Notes: generated by a model not told the origin, from the sequence alone. Shown: positions 7,988 to 17,579, counted from the stretch's first letter. The stretch is 64,000 nucleotides of DNA from Pollutibacter soli (GCA_029269725.1 JARJHS010000012.1:77664-141663), one strand, 5' to 3'. Made by a program: numbers and translations.

Positions 7988-10900
7988 TTATTTATCTACT
8001 GTGTGTCTGAGAATTCTCTGATCTGTTTCCGGATCCTGGTCCTGGCCTTGCAGGAAAGCCATCAGGTCAGCCATCTCTTTTTTCGTTAATAATTTATCCA
8101 GACCCTGCGGCATCATCGAAACATCTGTTTGTACAGTGCCCCTGATATCAGAATTTGGAATACGGATCGAGCTTTGAAGTGATGTCGCGAGAATGACTTC
8201 GTCAGGCGTTTTGCTTTTGATGATTCCTGTATGCTCACCACCCGGCGTTTTTATTTTATAGGTTTCAAATTCTCTCACGAAAGAAGCACTCGGGTAAACA
8301 ATGGCTTCGAGTAAATCGTGTGTCGAGCGGTCGCGTTGAATAGAGGTGAGGTCTGGTCCGAATTGTCCGCCTTCGGGACCAATCTTATGGCAGGTGTAGC
8401 AGGTTGCTTTTCCGAAGAATAAAGCACGTCCATTGTCGAGAACACCTTCGCCAAGACCAGCTTCAATTTCTTTAAGGTATTTGATTCGATCAGCATGAAC
8501 AGTATTCAGTTTCCCTATCAGCTTGTCAACTTCTGGTTTGACATCTGCAGGATATTTTTCAAAAACTTTTCGCAACCGTTCTTCGGAATATCCATCCAGC
8601 GTTGATGAATTCGCAAGAGTTGTTGCCAGCGATTTTCCAATTTCAGCAGAATGTTCGCCCTGGAATGCAGTTATCAATTTTGGAAGAATAAAAGGATCGG
8701 CCTGCGGAAGATATTTGTCAGCAAGAATTTTCAACTCACTATCTGTCAGTTCAGATTTTTCAAGAATTGCAGCGGCCTGCTGTGCATTTGCAATTTCTCC
8801 TTTTTGTAAAAGCTGTTCCACCAGGAAATTGAAATTCTCATCATTAGGTTTTTTTGTTTCAGCACTTACCGCTTCAATAGCCTGCATGCGAAGCGGCGCA
8901 GGATTTTGTTTATCATTTGCGACAGAGGCAAGATGGTTGCCGAGTGTTTTTATGCTACGTAACTGTACAAGTTCAATAGCTTTCGATTTTACCAAAGCAT
9001 CTGCCTTTCCATCCAGGATTGAAGCGATGCTTGTTATCCATACAGCCGGAAATTCTTTCATCTTCATACGCATAATACCGTCAAGCAAAAAGAGCTGACG
9101 ATCCCGTGAAGCAGAAACAAGCTTTTCAGCAATGAACTTTTGCATGGTGGGTTCATTGCCGAATGAAATCAGCATATCCGACAACAATTTATTTTCAGCT
9201 AAGGATTCATTTCCCTTCAATTGTTTGTCTATAAATGCAATCATATCTGTGCTCCATTCCGGATGATGTGATGCTGCCCAGAGGGCAATCTGTTGTAGTT
9301 TCTTATTTTTATTTGTAAGAAATGGCGTGAGTTCTTTTACGGTAATTGGTGAATTTGGCATCTGGTCCAGCGTAATGATTACAGCTTCCTGCACTCGGGC
9401 TGATGTATCTGAGAGACGTGCACGTACTGCATTCACATCGTTGATGGTCATCAGCGAGTGAATGATCGCATGCCTGATAAAACGATCATCGGTCTTTGCT
9501 GATGCATCGATCAATGCGGACGTGCATGATTTATCAGCAATTTGTCCGAGCGCGGTTGCTGCCTGGCGTTTCAACGCATCGGGTCCTGTCGCAATCATTT
9601 TCAAAAGATCGGGCATTGCCTGTTTATCTTTAGCCATACCAATCGATCTGGCAGCAGCAACACTTACCTGTACATCTGCATCTTTCAATGCGGAACGAAC
9701 GCCTTCCATTGCGTTTGTAGTTCCGATACGATAGAGTGCAAATACCGCTTTTGTTCTAGCATTAACATCTTTTGATGTCGCCAGCATTCGTTTGAGTGCC
9801 GCAGCAGATGCGTCACCGCCATCAACCAATGCCTGTTGCGCACGATCAGCAAGAAAAGCATTAGGATCTTCCAGGTATTTTACTAGTTCATCAGCCGAAA
9901 GCTTCGTCCATTCGATTTTATTTCCGTATGGATCTTCTGCACGTTTTGCATCTTTTTTACGAACACGATATATGGCTCCTTTCAATTGCGGCTTCGATAC
10001 CTGTGATAAAGGGCAGCCTTTGATGAACCATCCCCCTGTTTCCACAACAAGCAGACTTCCATCTGCATCTTCATGCACATCGGTAGGATGAAAATCTTCA
10101 TTGCTGTTGTTCCAGAAAAAGATCTCGTCTTCGGTTCTGAATGATGCGCCTTGTCTGAACACTTTATGCCGGAGCACACGATGCGTATTGAATTGAGCGC
10201 TGAACATATTATCCTTAAAGTCGTCTCCAAATGCTGCTGAACGATATCGCCCGATACCTGATGGTGCAACGCGTGAATATTTCGTAACCACCGGCATAAG
10301 ATCACCGGTCAGCGGAAGTTTGTCCCGCTTGATATTGTTATTTGGTTTTGGATATACACCACCTTCAATCCAGTATACCAGTGCATCGCGTTCACCTGCA
10401 GCGGGTTCCTGGAAATAAGTTTCCGTACCGATGGGTTCTGCTGCTTCAGTGTAAGCCAGCTCAACCGGATTATTCATCCCTCCTGCAGATATCCATTCGA
10501 GACCACTGCCATCAGGTCGTAAGCGCCAGGTTCTTGCCGTTGCGCCTTTCAGATGCTGTCCTTCTTTTGTCGTAACATCAAATCCCATAATGGCATTGTT
10601 CATATAAAACCAACCATCTGGCGATAACGACGGGCCTACAAGACTGTTGGCGTTTACATTTAAGGTCCAGCCTGATAAGATTACTTCGCGGGTATCTGCC
10701 ACCCCATCATTATTGGTATCTGTAAATTTTATAAGATCGGGTGCAGAAGAAGCATAAAGTGATCCTTTATAAAATACACCTCCCTGTGGAAATCCAACTT
10801 TATCGGCATATATCGTACTCTTATCATATTTGCCATCAGCATTTGTATCCTCGAGAAGATTAATTCTGAATTGCGGACTGTCGATAGCGTCCTGCGATTC

Positions 10901-11131
10901 TTTGTATTTATCTCCTGTTGATTCAAACACAAAGAGTCGGCCATATTCATCGAGTGTGCTGAACATAGGAAAATCGACCAAAGTTGAATCCGCAGCCATT
11001 TCAATGATAAAACCGTCAGGTACCTGTGGACCGGTTTTGTTTTCAGCAGATGTAGATTTGGGATCTTTTGTTGAGCACGCAGTGAATATGCAGCACAATA
11101 GCAAACAGCGGATAATAGTAGTCATACGCAA
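7988..11131 (-). CDS. PVC-type dehydrogenase lipoprotein with HEAT repeats and a C-terminal cytochrome c domain
   Basis: This 1047-residue protein is a lipoprotein (lipobox IFTAC at residues 15-19). Residues about 35-400 form a sorbosone/glucose dehydrogenase-like beta-propeller of the kind found in the Planctomycetes-type membrane-bound dehydrogenase family. About 410-850 is helical HEAT-like repeat. The C-terminal 140 residues are a haem-binding domain with CYTCH at 911-915 and a probable axial Met in SMMPQG near 1006. The fusion is established for large family members in PVC bacteria and Bacteroidota and points to periplasmic oxidation of a sugar or alcohol with electrons passed to the haem. 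It is followed one base later by the isomerase gene, suggesting a two-gene catabolic unit. Confidence 0.88.
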   Translation of the reverse strand: MRMTTIIRCLLLCCIFTACSTKDPKSTSAENKTGPQVPDGFIIEMAADSTLVDFPMFSTLDEYGRLFVFESTGDKYKESQDAIDSPQFRINLLEDTNADGKYDKSTIYADKVGFPQGGVFYKGSLYASSAPDLIKFTDTNNDGVADTREVILSGWTLNVNANSLVGPSLSPDGWFYMNNAIMGFDVTTKEGQHLKGATARTWRLRPDGSGLEWISAGGMNNPVELAYTEAAEPIGTETYFQEPAAGERDALVYWIEGGVYPKPNNNIKRDKLPLTGDLMPVVTKYSRVAPSGIGRYRSAAFGDDFKDNMFSAQFNTHRVLRHKVFRQGASFRTEDEIFFWNNSNEDFHPTDVHEDADGSLLVVETGGWFIKGCPLSQVSKPQLKGAIYRVRKKDAKRAEDPYGNKIEWTKLSADELVKYLEDPNAFLADRAQQALVDGGDASAAALKRMLATSKDVNARTKAVFALYRIGTTNAMEGVRSALKDADVQVSVAAARSIGMAKDKQAMPDLLKMIATGPDALKRQAATALGQIADKSCTSALIDASAKTDDRFIRHAIIHSLMTINDVNAVRARLSDTSARVQEAVIITLDQMPNSPITVKELTPFLTNKNKKLQQIALWAASHHPEWSTDMIAFIDKQLKGNESLAENKLLSDMLISFGNEPTMQKFIAEKLVSASRDRQLFLLDGIMRMKMKEFPAVWITSIASILDGKADALVKSKAIELVQLRSIKTLGNHLASVANDKQNPAPLRMQAIEAVSAETKKPNDENFNFLVEQLLQKGEIANAQQAAAILEKSELTDSELKILADKYLPQADPFILPKLITAFQGEHSAEIGKSLATTLANSSTLDGYSEERLRKVFEKYPADVKPEVDKLIGKLNTVHADRIKYLKEIEAGLGEGVLDNGRALFFGKATCYTCHKIGPEGGQFGPDLTSIQRDRSTHDLLEAIVYPSASFVREFETYKIKTPGGEHTGIIKSKTPDEVILATSLQSSIRIPNSDIRGTVQTDVSMMPQGLDKLLTKKEMADLMAFLQGQDQDPETDQRILRHTVDK

Positions 11132-11428
11132 AGCTTGTTGAGTCGTTCTTTCTAAGATAGAATATTTGAAATTGTTAATGTATGAAGATCGATCGGTAGC
11201 ACCTCTTCTATTGTATCCATATATACCAAATGAGCCATTTATCGTTCCTTTCTTTCATTGCCGTCTTACCGTCTGATTCAGGTTTATGATCTGCGATGTT
11301 GAATATAAAACCGGGTTGATACGAATGCGGTAAAAAGGTAAGAAACCGGAATTTAAATAATTGCACATCTTTACAATATTGGCAAGGTTTACCTTTCAAT
11401 CACCACTTTTATCCGATACATTTCTGAA

Positions 11429-11786
11429 ATGTCAGAACTGTATTCAGAAAATGTTTCTTCATTGGAAACTCAACGAAAGGAAATTGTCTTCCCGATAGTG
11501 ATATGCGTTTTCATCGTTGCAGGCTCGGCACAATTGTTATTTAATCAATCTCACTTATACAGTCCAATTCTATGGACTTTTGATTTCTATTGTCTCTTTT
11601 ATTTTTGCTTTTTTTTCATCGCAATTCCTCTTGGAAATTATTCAGATTTGGTTTGTTTTTCGGAACAGCAATGCTTCAAATTGATTTGCAACCGGACCTG
11701 CGATCACCATTGGCTTAACCATTGGTTCTATCAGGATGATGTTATTTGGTGCACCTGCTGACCGTCATATTTTCCCTGAAAGATGA
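11429..11786 (+). pseudogene. Frameshifted remnant of a small membrane protein
   Basis: From ATG 11429 the reading frame gives a soluble start and two hydrophobic helices (to about 11650). A convincing continuation is then found in the next frame (FGLFFGTAMLQIDLQ, 11647 onward). A third frame gives ITIGLTIGSIRMMLFGAP and ends at TGA 11784. The shifts go frame 2, frame 1, frame 0, each by one base, and each segment looks like protein only in its own stretch. The whole would be about 118 residues with three membrane segments. Family unknown. Two frameshifts argue for decay, though base-calling error cannot be excluded. Confidence 0.5.
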
Positions 11787-11806
11787 AAATGTAGCATAGG
11801 TTCACA

Positions 11807-11833
11807 CAATCGTCATAATGCTAATGACGATTG
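11807..11833. terminator. 10-bp perfect hairpin after the membrane-protein remnant
   Basis: CAATCGTCAT pairs perfectly with ATGACGATTG across a 7-base loop. It lies 20 bp past the last stop of the remnant. There is no T-run on either side, so termination is only a guess. The rest of 11834-12284 holds no supportable gene; it ends in a short AT-rich repeat of ACTTACCACCTG/AACTTAAAAC words near 12250-12280, just beyond the 3' end of the hcp gene. Confidence 0.4.
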
Positions 11834-12284
11834 AGCGACCATAACTCACCCCTCGGTTTAAAATATTTTTTGGATTTATTATTTTAAAAAGATCAATCCA
11901 AAAAGAATGAAAATGGAAATATCGCTGTGCTCAGAATGATATTTTCATGTAAAGTGGCGGCACTGTACAACTGCGTTTGTACCAACGAGCTTGAGATTTT
12001 CAATTGATCCGCATTTTCATAGCAGTTTTAAAAACAATGCGAAGACACCACGGTCGCCCTCAATCCCCGTTCATAGTGATAAATATCAGGATGATAACGC
12101 AAGCACTGTCTACAAACACTATTCTGTAAACTGTAAACTACAGCATACTGTTTATCTCCTCCCTCTCTCTTAAACAATTTGATTGATGCAAACAGACTTG
12201 TCACCTGCCGCAGTACAAGATACATTTACCGTTCGTATGAACGTACCTGAAACTTACCACCTGAAACTTAAAACTTAAAACATT

Positions 12285-12779
12285 TCACGGCGATACTATT
12301 CCAGAACTGATATCCCAGGCAAAGTTTTTGGGCGACCCAAATGCGCCAGTCCTGTTGTCCTGAACTTTGTACTCAATCTTCACTGTCTTAAATACTAATT
12401 CTACTTTCTGGATGATCGTACCATCGGCAGTTCCAAAATTGGATGCTTTTGTGATAAATACGCTTTCCATTGTCATAGTAAAAAAAGTCTCCGGCACAGC
12501 TCTTCCACCTTGCTTTGCGATCTGTAATTCGGCTTTCGGGAAAGATTTGCCGGAACAGATGAAACCCAGGATTACAGTAGAGGATGAGTCAAATCGATGT
12601 TCGAAATTCAATTTGCCGGGATTGGGTTTTCCGACGCTTGCGCCGCCGCCCTTTGTCCAGCTGGATTCGGCCTCTACTTCCCAATCCCATCCCTGGACCT
12701 CAACCCATTTTTCTTTTCCTTTTACGATCGACTCTCCATCTGCTTTGTCGAAGAAACTAAGGAATGCATTGTTAGCCAT
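12285..12779 (-). CDS. hcp: Hcp-family type VI secretion tube protein (orphan)
   Basis: The 164-residue protein matches the Hcp/DUF796 fold. It opens AFLSFFDKADGES, then WVEVQGWDWEVEAE, has a Gly/Lys-rich loop (about 40-57), the HRFDSSSTVILGFICSGKSFPKAELQ strand pair, and ends in the VELVFKTVKIEYKVQD strand pattern. Hcp hexamers form the inner tube of type VI secretion systems and some carry effectors. An AAGGAG site precedes the ATG on the minus strand. No sheath, VgrG, ClpV or baseplate gene lies within the window, so this is an orphan copy, either feeding a system elsewhere or serving a Bacteroidota-specific role. Confidence 0.85.
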   Translation of the reverse strand: MANNAFLSFFDKADGESIVKGKEKWVEVQGWDWEVEAESSWTKGGGASVGKPNPGKLNFEHRFDSSSTVILGFICSGKSFPKAELQIAKQGGRAVPETFFTMTMESVFITKASNFGTADGTIIQKVELVFKTVKIEYKVQDNRTGAFGSPKNFAWDISSGIVSP

Positions 12780-12917
12780 GGTATACGCTCCTTTTTTTTA
12801 GTGAGAGTTGAATGAAGACTATTAAGGTAAACTTTTTCAGGAAAGTTTCGAGGGAGCATGTTTAACTAAAGGCACTCATCCTAAGCTATACTTTGTATGT
12901 TTTCTGGTAGCGATTGG

Positions 12918-13905
12918 GTTTTTCCCGCAGATCTCGCAGATCAAAAGGCACGCAGATATTCGCGGATAGAAAAATCAACTGAAGCTTCTGCGCGAATCTG
13001 CGTGTATTCAATCAGCGGAAATCTGCGGGAAAATTTGACTGTAGTGCAATAGGTTCTCATTTTCGAGCATTCGATTTGGAGACAATAGCTTTTTCCCGCA
13101 GATCTCGCAGATCAAAAGGCACGCAGACTTTCGCTTATAAAAAATTCAACTGAAGCTTCTGCGCGAATCAGCGTGCATTCAATCAGCGGAAATCTGCGGG
13201 AAAATTTGACTGTAGTGCAATAGGTTCTCGTTTTCGAGCATTCGATTTGGAGACAATAGCTTTCTCCCGCAGATCCCGCAGATCAAAAGGCACGCAGATT
13301 TTCGCGGATAAAAAAAATCAACTGAAGCTTCTGCGCGAATCTGCGTGTATTCAATCAGCGGAAATCTGCGGGAAAATTTGACTGTAGCGTAATAGGTTCT
13401 CGTTTTCGAGCATTCAATTTGAAGACAATAGCTTTTTCCCGCAGATCTCGCAGATCAAAAGGCACGCAGATTTTCGCAGATAGAAAAATCAACTGAATCT
13501 TCTGCGCGAATCTGCGTGTATTCAATCAGCGGAAATCTGCGGGAAAATTTGACTGTAGTGCAATAGGTTCTCGTTTTCGAGCATTCGATTTGGAGACAAT
13601 AGCTTTTTCCCGCAGATCCCGCAGATCAAAAGGCACGCAGATATTCGCGGATAGAAAAATCAACTGAGGCTTCTGCGCGAATCAGCGTGTATTCAATCAG
13701 CGGAAATCTGCGGGAAAATTTGACTGTAGTGCAATAGGTTCTCTTTTTTTGAGAATTCGATTTGGACACAATAGCTTATTCCCGCAGATCTCGCAGATCA
13801 AAAGGCACGCAGATTTTCGCGGATAGAAAAATCAACTGAATCTTCTGCGCGAATCAGCGTGTATTCAATCAGCGGAAATCTGCGGGAAAATTTGACTGTA
13901 TTCAA
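12918..13905. repeat. Six tandem copies of a 171-bp inverted-repeat unit
   Basis: The word CCCGCAGAT starts units at 12924, 13095, 13266, 13438, 13609 and 13781, giving periods of 171, 171, 172, 171 and 172 bp. Each unit opens with TTTTCCCGCAGAT and closes about 100 bp later with its complement ATCTGCGGGAAAA, so each can fold into a long hairpin. Nested words (CACGCAGAT, CGCGAATCTGCGTG, ATTCAATCAGCGG) form further stems. A 50-bp linker (GACTGTAGTGCAATAGG ... GGAGACAATAGC) joins units. The array fills the gap between divergent hcp and the M61 peptidase gene. The copies differ at scattered single bases. Confidence 0.9.
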
Positions 13906-13952
13906 AGTGAATAGCACCGGCGATGAATCCGCTCTGTCCATATCTTTGGACA

Positions 13953-15767
13953 ATGAATTTTTATAAAAGTAAAAAGGCTCGCTTTGTTGTATCATTATTG
14001 CTTTTTTCATTAGGAAATGCCAGAGCACAGCCAGGCGAATCCGGCATGCACTACCGCGTTTGGATTCCTGAGCCCGCAAAACACTATTACCTGGTAGAAT
14101 TAACCTATAATAATCCGGGTGATACCGCGCTGTTGAAAATGTGTGCATGGAATCCAGGTGGATATTTTTTGATCGACTTTGCCGCAAATCTTGATAGTTT
14201 CTCAGTAACTGGCGTATCTGGAAAATCGCTCAATTGGACACGACCAGTAAAAAATAACTGGATCATTCCAACAAATGGCGAAAGCAAAATCATTGTTCGC
14301 TATCGGATCAATGCGACGAGGCCGGCAATCGAACTCCCATATGTAGACGAAAACTGGGGCCTGATCGGACCGACCGGAACCTATCTCTATGCAGATAAAG
14401 AAACATACAAACCGGTAACAGTTACTGTTGAGAATAATCCCAGCTGGTCTGAACCAGTGGCAACGGGTCTTGACCTGGTTCCCGGCAAAACTGACACTTA
14501 TCGCGCTGAAAATTTTGACGTTCTTTTTGATTGCCCGATGCTTATGGGTAAACTTGAAACACTTTCAACATTTTTTATCGATAAGATCCCGCATTATTTT
14601 ACCGGGTATGAAATCGGGAAACTCGATCGTCCGATGTTTGTAAATGATCTGAAAAAGATGACTGCCGCAGGGATCAAAGTCATAGGTGATATTCCGTATC
14701 AACATTATACTTTTCTCTCTATTGGCTACGGTGGCGGTGGAATCGAACATGTGAATTCTACTGTTGTGGGTTTCAGAACAAAAGATTTTCTCTCTACAAA
14801 GGAGGCCCGTTTTCGCAACTATAAACTGCTTGCACACGAGTACTTCCATCATTATAATGTAAAAAGAATTCGCCCGGTAGAACTAGGTCCATTCGATTAT
14901 TCCGGTCCCAACTATACGAAGCTGCTCTGGTTTTCCGAAGGTGTTACTGACTATTATGCTCACCTGATGTTGCTGCGGGGTGGACTTGTGAATCTTGCTG
15001 AGATTAACCGCAGTTTTCAATATATCATCCGCAACTACGAGAATAAACCCGGTCACAAATTTCAATCGCTTACAGAATCCAGTCTCGCTACATGGGACAA
15101 TTCACCTTTTTCAAAAACCAAAACGCAGGCAGATCGTTCTATTTCTTATTATGAAAAAGGTTGTATCGTTGGAATGATAATCGATTTCGACATCCGTCAC
15201 AGAACAAAAAATAAATACAGTCTTGATGATGTTATGCGTTTTCTGTATAAAAAATATTACCAGGAACTGAAACGTGGTTTTACCGACGCAGAATTGCAGG
15301 CAGCGTGTGAGTCATTTGCCGGAGGAAGGATGGATGAGGTTTTCAGCTATGTTAACTCGACCGCCCCGGTAAACTATCCGAAATATTTTGCTTATGCGGG
15401 AATGGAAGTTGATACGGCCGTCAGCAATGAAGCTTATACAGGTTTTACTACGGGCATACAGATGCGCGGATGGATGACACTGAATAGCGTCGAAGAAAAC
15501 GGGCCTGCATGGAACGCGGGTTTGCGCGTCGGAGATATCATTTTAAGCCTGGATGACCGTGAGCCCAATATTGAAGTGATCAATGATATCCTTCTAACCA
15601 AAAAACCTGGTGAGGTATTGAAATGCAAAACAAAAAGGGGCGACACAGAAGGGTCGGCTGACATTCAGTTGGGCAGCCGGCGGGGAAAGAAATTTGGTAT
15701 TTCACTGATAAAAAATCCTGACCGTTTACAGAAGGAAATATTGAATTCATGGAAGCGTGCTGATTAG
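13953..15767 (+). CDS. M61 family metallopeptidase with PDZ domain
   Basis: The protein is a periplasmic or outer-membrane M61 (glycyl aminopeptidase-like) enzyme. With the start at ATG 13953 (604 residues) the signal peptide is compact (KKARFVVSLLLFSLGNARAQ); an earlier in-frame ATG at 13923 would add ten residues. An N-terminal beta-sandwich precedes the catalytic domain, which carries GGGIEH near residue 262, the zinc motif HEYFHH at 295-300, and the third ligand in WFSEGVTDYY near 327-336. The C-terminus has a PDZ module (about 500-560, GPAWNAGLRVGDIILSLD). It sits 60 bp before the esterase gene on the same strand. Confidence 0.9.
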   Translation: MNFYKSKKARFVVSLLLFSLGNARAQPGESGMHYRVWIPEPAKHYYLVELTYNNPGDTALLKMCAWNPGGYFLIDFAANLDSFSVTGVSGKSLNWTRPVKNNWIIPTNGESKIIVRYRINATRPAIELPYVDENWGLIGPTGTYLYADKETYKPVTVTVENNPSWSEPVATGLDLVPGKTDTYRAENFDVLFDCPMLMGKLETLSTFFIDKIPHYFTGYEIGKLDRPMFVNDLKKMTAAGIKVIGDIPYQHYTFLSIGYGGGGIEHVNSTVVGFRTKDFLSTKEARFRNYKLLAHEYFHHYNVKRIRPVELGPFDYSGPNYTKLLWFSEGVTDYYAHLMLLRGGLVNLAEINRSFQYIIRNYENKPGHKFQSLTESSLATWDNSPFSKTKTQADRSISYYEKGCIVGMIIDFDIRHRTKNKYSLDDVMRFLYKKYYQELKRGFTDAELQAACESFAGGRMDEVFSYVNSTAPVNYPKYFAYAGMEVDTAVSNEAYTGFTTGIQMRGWMTLNSVEENGPAWNAGLRVGDIILSLDDREPNIEVINDILLTKKPGEVLKCKTKRGDTEGSADIQLGSRRGKKFGISLIKNPDRLQKEILNSWKRAD

Positions 15768-15827
15768 TATCTTTCGAATGCAGAAATTGCATTTGGCGTT
15801 GTTACGGGTTCCATCAAAAATACTTCA

Positions 15828-17060
15828 ATGAAAAATTTATTACTGGTCAGCTTTGTTTTATTGATAACCGATTTTTCACTGGCGCAATCTGACAATAAAA
15901 TTACGCTGGGGAATATTGATTCCATTCAGTCTACGATCCTCAACGAAAAACGGCAGATCTGGGTTCATGTTCCACGGGAAGGGCAGGGCGAAGTGTATTC
16001 CAAACAGAAGTATCCGGTGATTTACCTGCTGGATGGCGATGCTCATTTTTATTCTGTCGTGGGCATGATACACCAACTTAGTGAGATCAATGGCAATACA
16101 ATTTGTCCGGAAATGATTGTGGTGGGTATTCCTAATACGGACAGAACAAGGGATCTTACGCCTACACACGTAGATGCAGATCAACCTTTCATGGATTCTG
16201 GTTTTTCAAAAAGTTCCGGTGGCGGAGAAAAATTTGCTGCTTTCCTGGAGAAAGAGCTGATACCTTATATCGAATCGAAATACCCGGTTGAGCCATACAA
16301 AATTCTGATCGGTCATTCTTTTGGTGGACTAACGGCTATCAATATACTTATTAATCATACCCGCCTTTTCAATGCGTATATCAGTATCGATCCCAGTATG
16401 TGGTGGGATAAGGATCAGTACCTGAAGCTGGCAAAACAAAAACTGGCAGAGAAAAAATATGCTGGTACTGCGCTATATATTGGCATTGCAAATACAATGG
16501 ATGATGGCATGGATGTTAACAAAGTGATCCATGACACGTCCGCTGGAACAAGGCATATCCGTTCCATTCTCTCTCTTGACAAATACTTAAAGGCTCAAAC
16601 CCAGAATGGGTTGCGGTATTCAGGAAAGTATTACAGTAATGATGATCATGGGTCTGTGCCCCTGATTGCGGAGTATGACGGATTGCGATTTATTTTCGAT
16701 TCCTACCGCTTTAAATTATCGTTCAGCGATTATAATGATGAGTCATCGATACTGGCCGACAAGATCGAGCGTCACTACCAGAAGATATCACAAATGATGG
16801 GCTATAAGGTAAATGCTCCAGAGGATCAGATCAACGGTTTCGGTTACCAGTTCCTGGCGCAGAAGAAATACAGCAAAGCAGAGAGGTTTTTTAAAATGAA
16901 TGTCATCAACTATCCGCAAAGTGCGAATGCATATGATTCTTATGGTGATTATTTTGAAGCGATAGGAGACAAGCAGGGGGCTATTGAAAACTATACCAAA
17001 TCCCTTTCTATCAAAGAAGTTGGAGCCACCCGGGAGAAACTTGATAGGTTGATGAAGTAA
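15828..17060 (+). CDS. Secreted alpha/beta-hydrolase esterase (Fes/IroE-like) with C-terminal TPR
   Basis: The 410-residue protein has a signal peptide ending at SLAQ. It then shows the esterase-D/enterochelin esterase-like fold: RQIWVHVPREG, YPVIYLLDGDAHF, the nucleophile elbow GHSFGG near residue 164, and a likely catalytic His in NDDHGSVP near 269. The last 80 residues contain tetratricopeptide-type helices (FLAQKKYSKAERFF, YDSYGDYFEAIGDKQGAIENY). This fusion is common in Bacteroidota and its substrate is usually unknown; siderophore-ester or acyl-ester hydrolysis is possible. Likely co-transcribed with the M61 gene. Confidence 0.88.
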   Translation: MKNLLLVSFVLLITDFSLAQSDNKITLGNIDSIQSTILNEKRQIWVHVPREGQGEVYSKQKYPVIYLLDGDAHFYSVVGMIHQLSEINGNTICPEMIVVGIPNTDRTRDLTPTHVDADQPFMDSGFSKSSGGGEKFAAFLEKELIPYIESKYPVEPYKILIGHSFGGLTAINILINHTRLFNAYISIDPSMWWDKDQYLKLAKQKLAEKKYAGTALYIGIANTMDDGMDVNKVIHDTSAGTRHIRSILSLDKYLKAQTQNGLRYSGKYYSNDDHGSVPLIAEYDGLRFIFDSYRFKLSFSDYNDESSILADKIERHYQKISQMMGYKVNAPEDQINGFGYQFLAQKKYSKAERFFKMNVINYPQSANAYDSYGDYFEAIGDKQGAIENYTKSLSIKEVGATREKLDRLMK

Positions 17061-17200
17061 ATAGAGGCTGCTGTTTAAGTGAGAATATGCAGGTTTAACG
17101 TTGTACGTATAACGTTAAACGTAAAACAGCCGGCCTTCAGTAAGAGTTATCAAAATTAGCAGCAAGCCCTAAATAATACCGGACAACGATGTCTTAAATG

Positions 17201-17232
17201 AAAAAAGTCCTGCAGTTGCAGGACTTTTTTTC
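17201..17232. terminator. Strong bidirectional terminator
   Basis: AAAAAAGTCCTGCA pairs with TGCAGGACTTTTTT across a 2-base gap, giving a perfect stem with an A-tract on one side and a T-tract on the other. It lies between the esterase gene (plus strand, ends 17060) and the convergent histone-like gene (minus strand, ends 17244) and can serve both. Confidence 0.9.
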
Positions 17233-17243
17233 CAGGAACAAAT

Positions 17244-17579
17244 CTATTGGTTGGCCATAGCATTTTCAACCACCTTTTTCAGGATGGCTCGTTTTACAAC
17301 TCTTCTTGCAATTGCTTTTTTCGCGACTCTTCTTCTTATAGCTTTTTTAGCTACCGCTCTTTTCACAGCTTTTTTAACTACTGCTCTTTTCACTGCTTTT
17401 TTAACCACTCTTTTCTTAACAGCCCTTTTAACTGCTGCTCTTTTTACTGCTTTTTTAACTACTCTTTTCTTAACAGCTTTTTTAACTGCTGCTCTTTTTA
17501 CAGCTTTCTTAACAGCAGCTCTTTTCACTGCTTTTTTTGCCACGGCTTTTCTGGCTACTTTTCTTCTGACTGTTGCCAT
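17244..17579 (-). CDS. Lys/Ala-rich histone H1-like protein
   Basis: The 111-residue protein is built almost entirely of repeats of AVKKAVKRAAVKK-type sequence, with alternating basic (Lys, Arg) and small hydrophobic (Ala, Val) residues from residue 4 to 100, and a short neutral tail ending VVENAMANQ. This composition matches the H1/Hc1-like DNA-binding proteins and the Lys/Ala-rich C-terminal arms found in several bacterial groups. A chromatin-compaction role is inferred from composition only. The opposite strand also carries long ORFs rich in Phe/Ser, which are shadows of the repeat. It ends 12 bp from the shared terminator. Confidence 0.75.
   Translation of the reverse strand: MATVRRKVARKAVAKKAVKRAAVKKAVKRAAVKKAVKKRVVKKAVKRAAVKRAVKKRVVKKAVKRAVVKKAVKRAVAKKAIRRRVAKKAIARRVVKRAILKKVVENAMANQ

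Noticed and set aside
8523-9098. 191-residue plus-strand ORF inside the cytochrome gene
   Set aside because: It is antisense to the HEAT-repeat part of a clear 1047-residue protein, has no recognisable domain and shows no separate promoter.
11208-11399. 63-residue minus-strand ORF upstream of the cytochrome gene
   Set aside because: It has no homology-like pattern, no ribosome site and lies in a promoter region.
12918-13905. CRISPR-like array
   Set aside because: The 171-bp units are repeated as a whole with no variable spacers between short repeats, and no cas gene is seen. The same holds for the arrays at 42520, 51350 and 59729.
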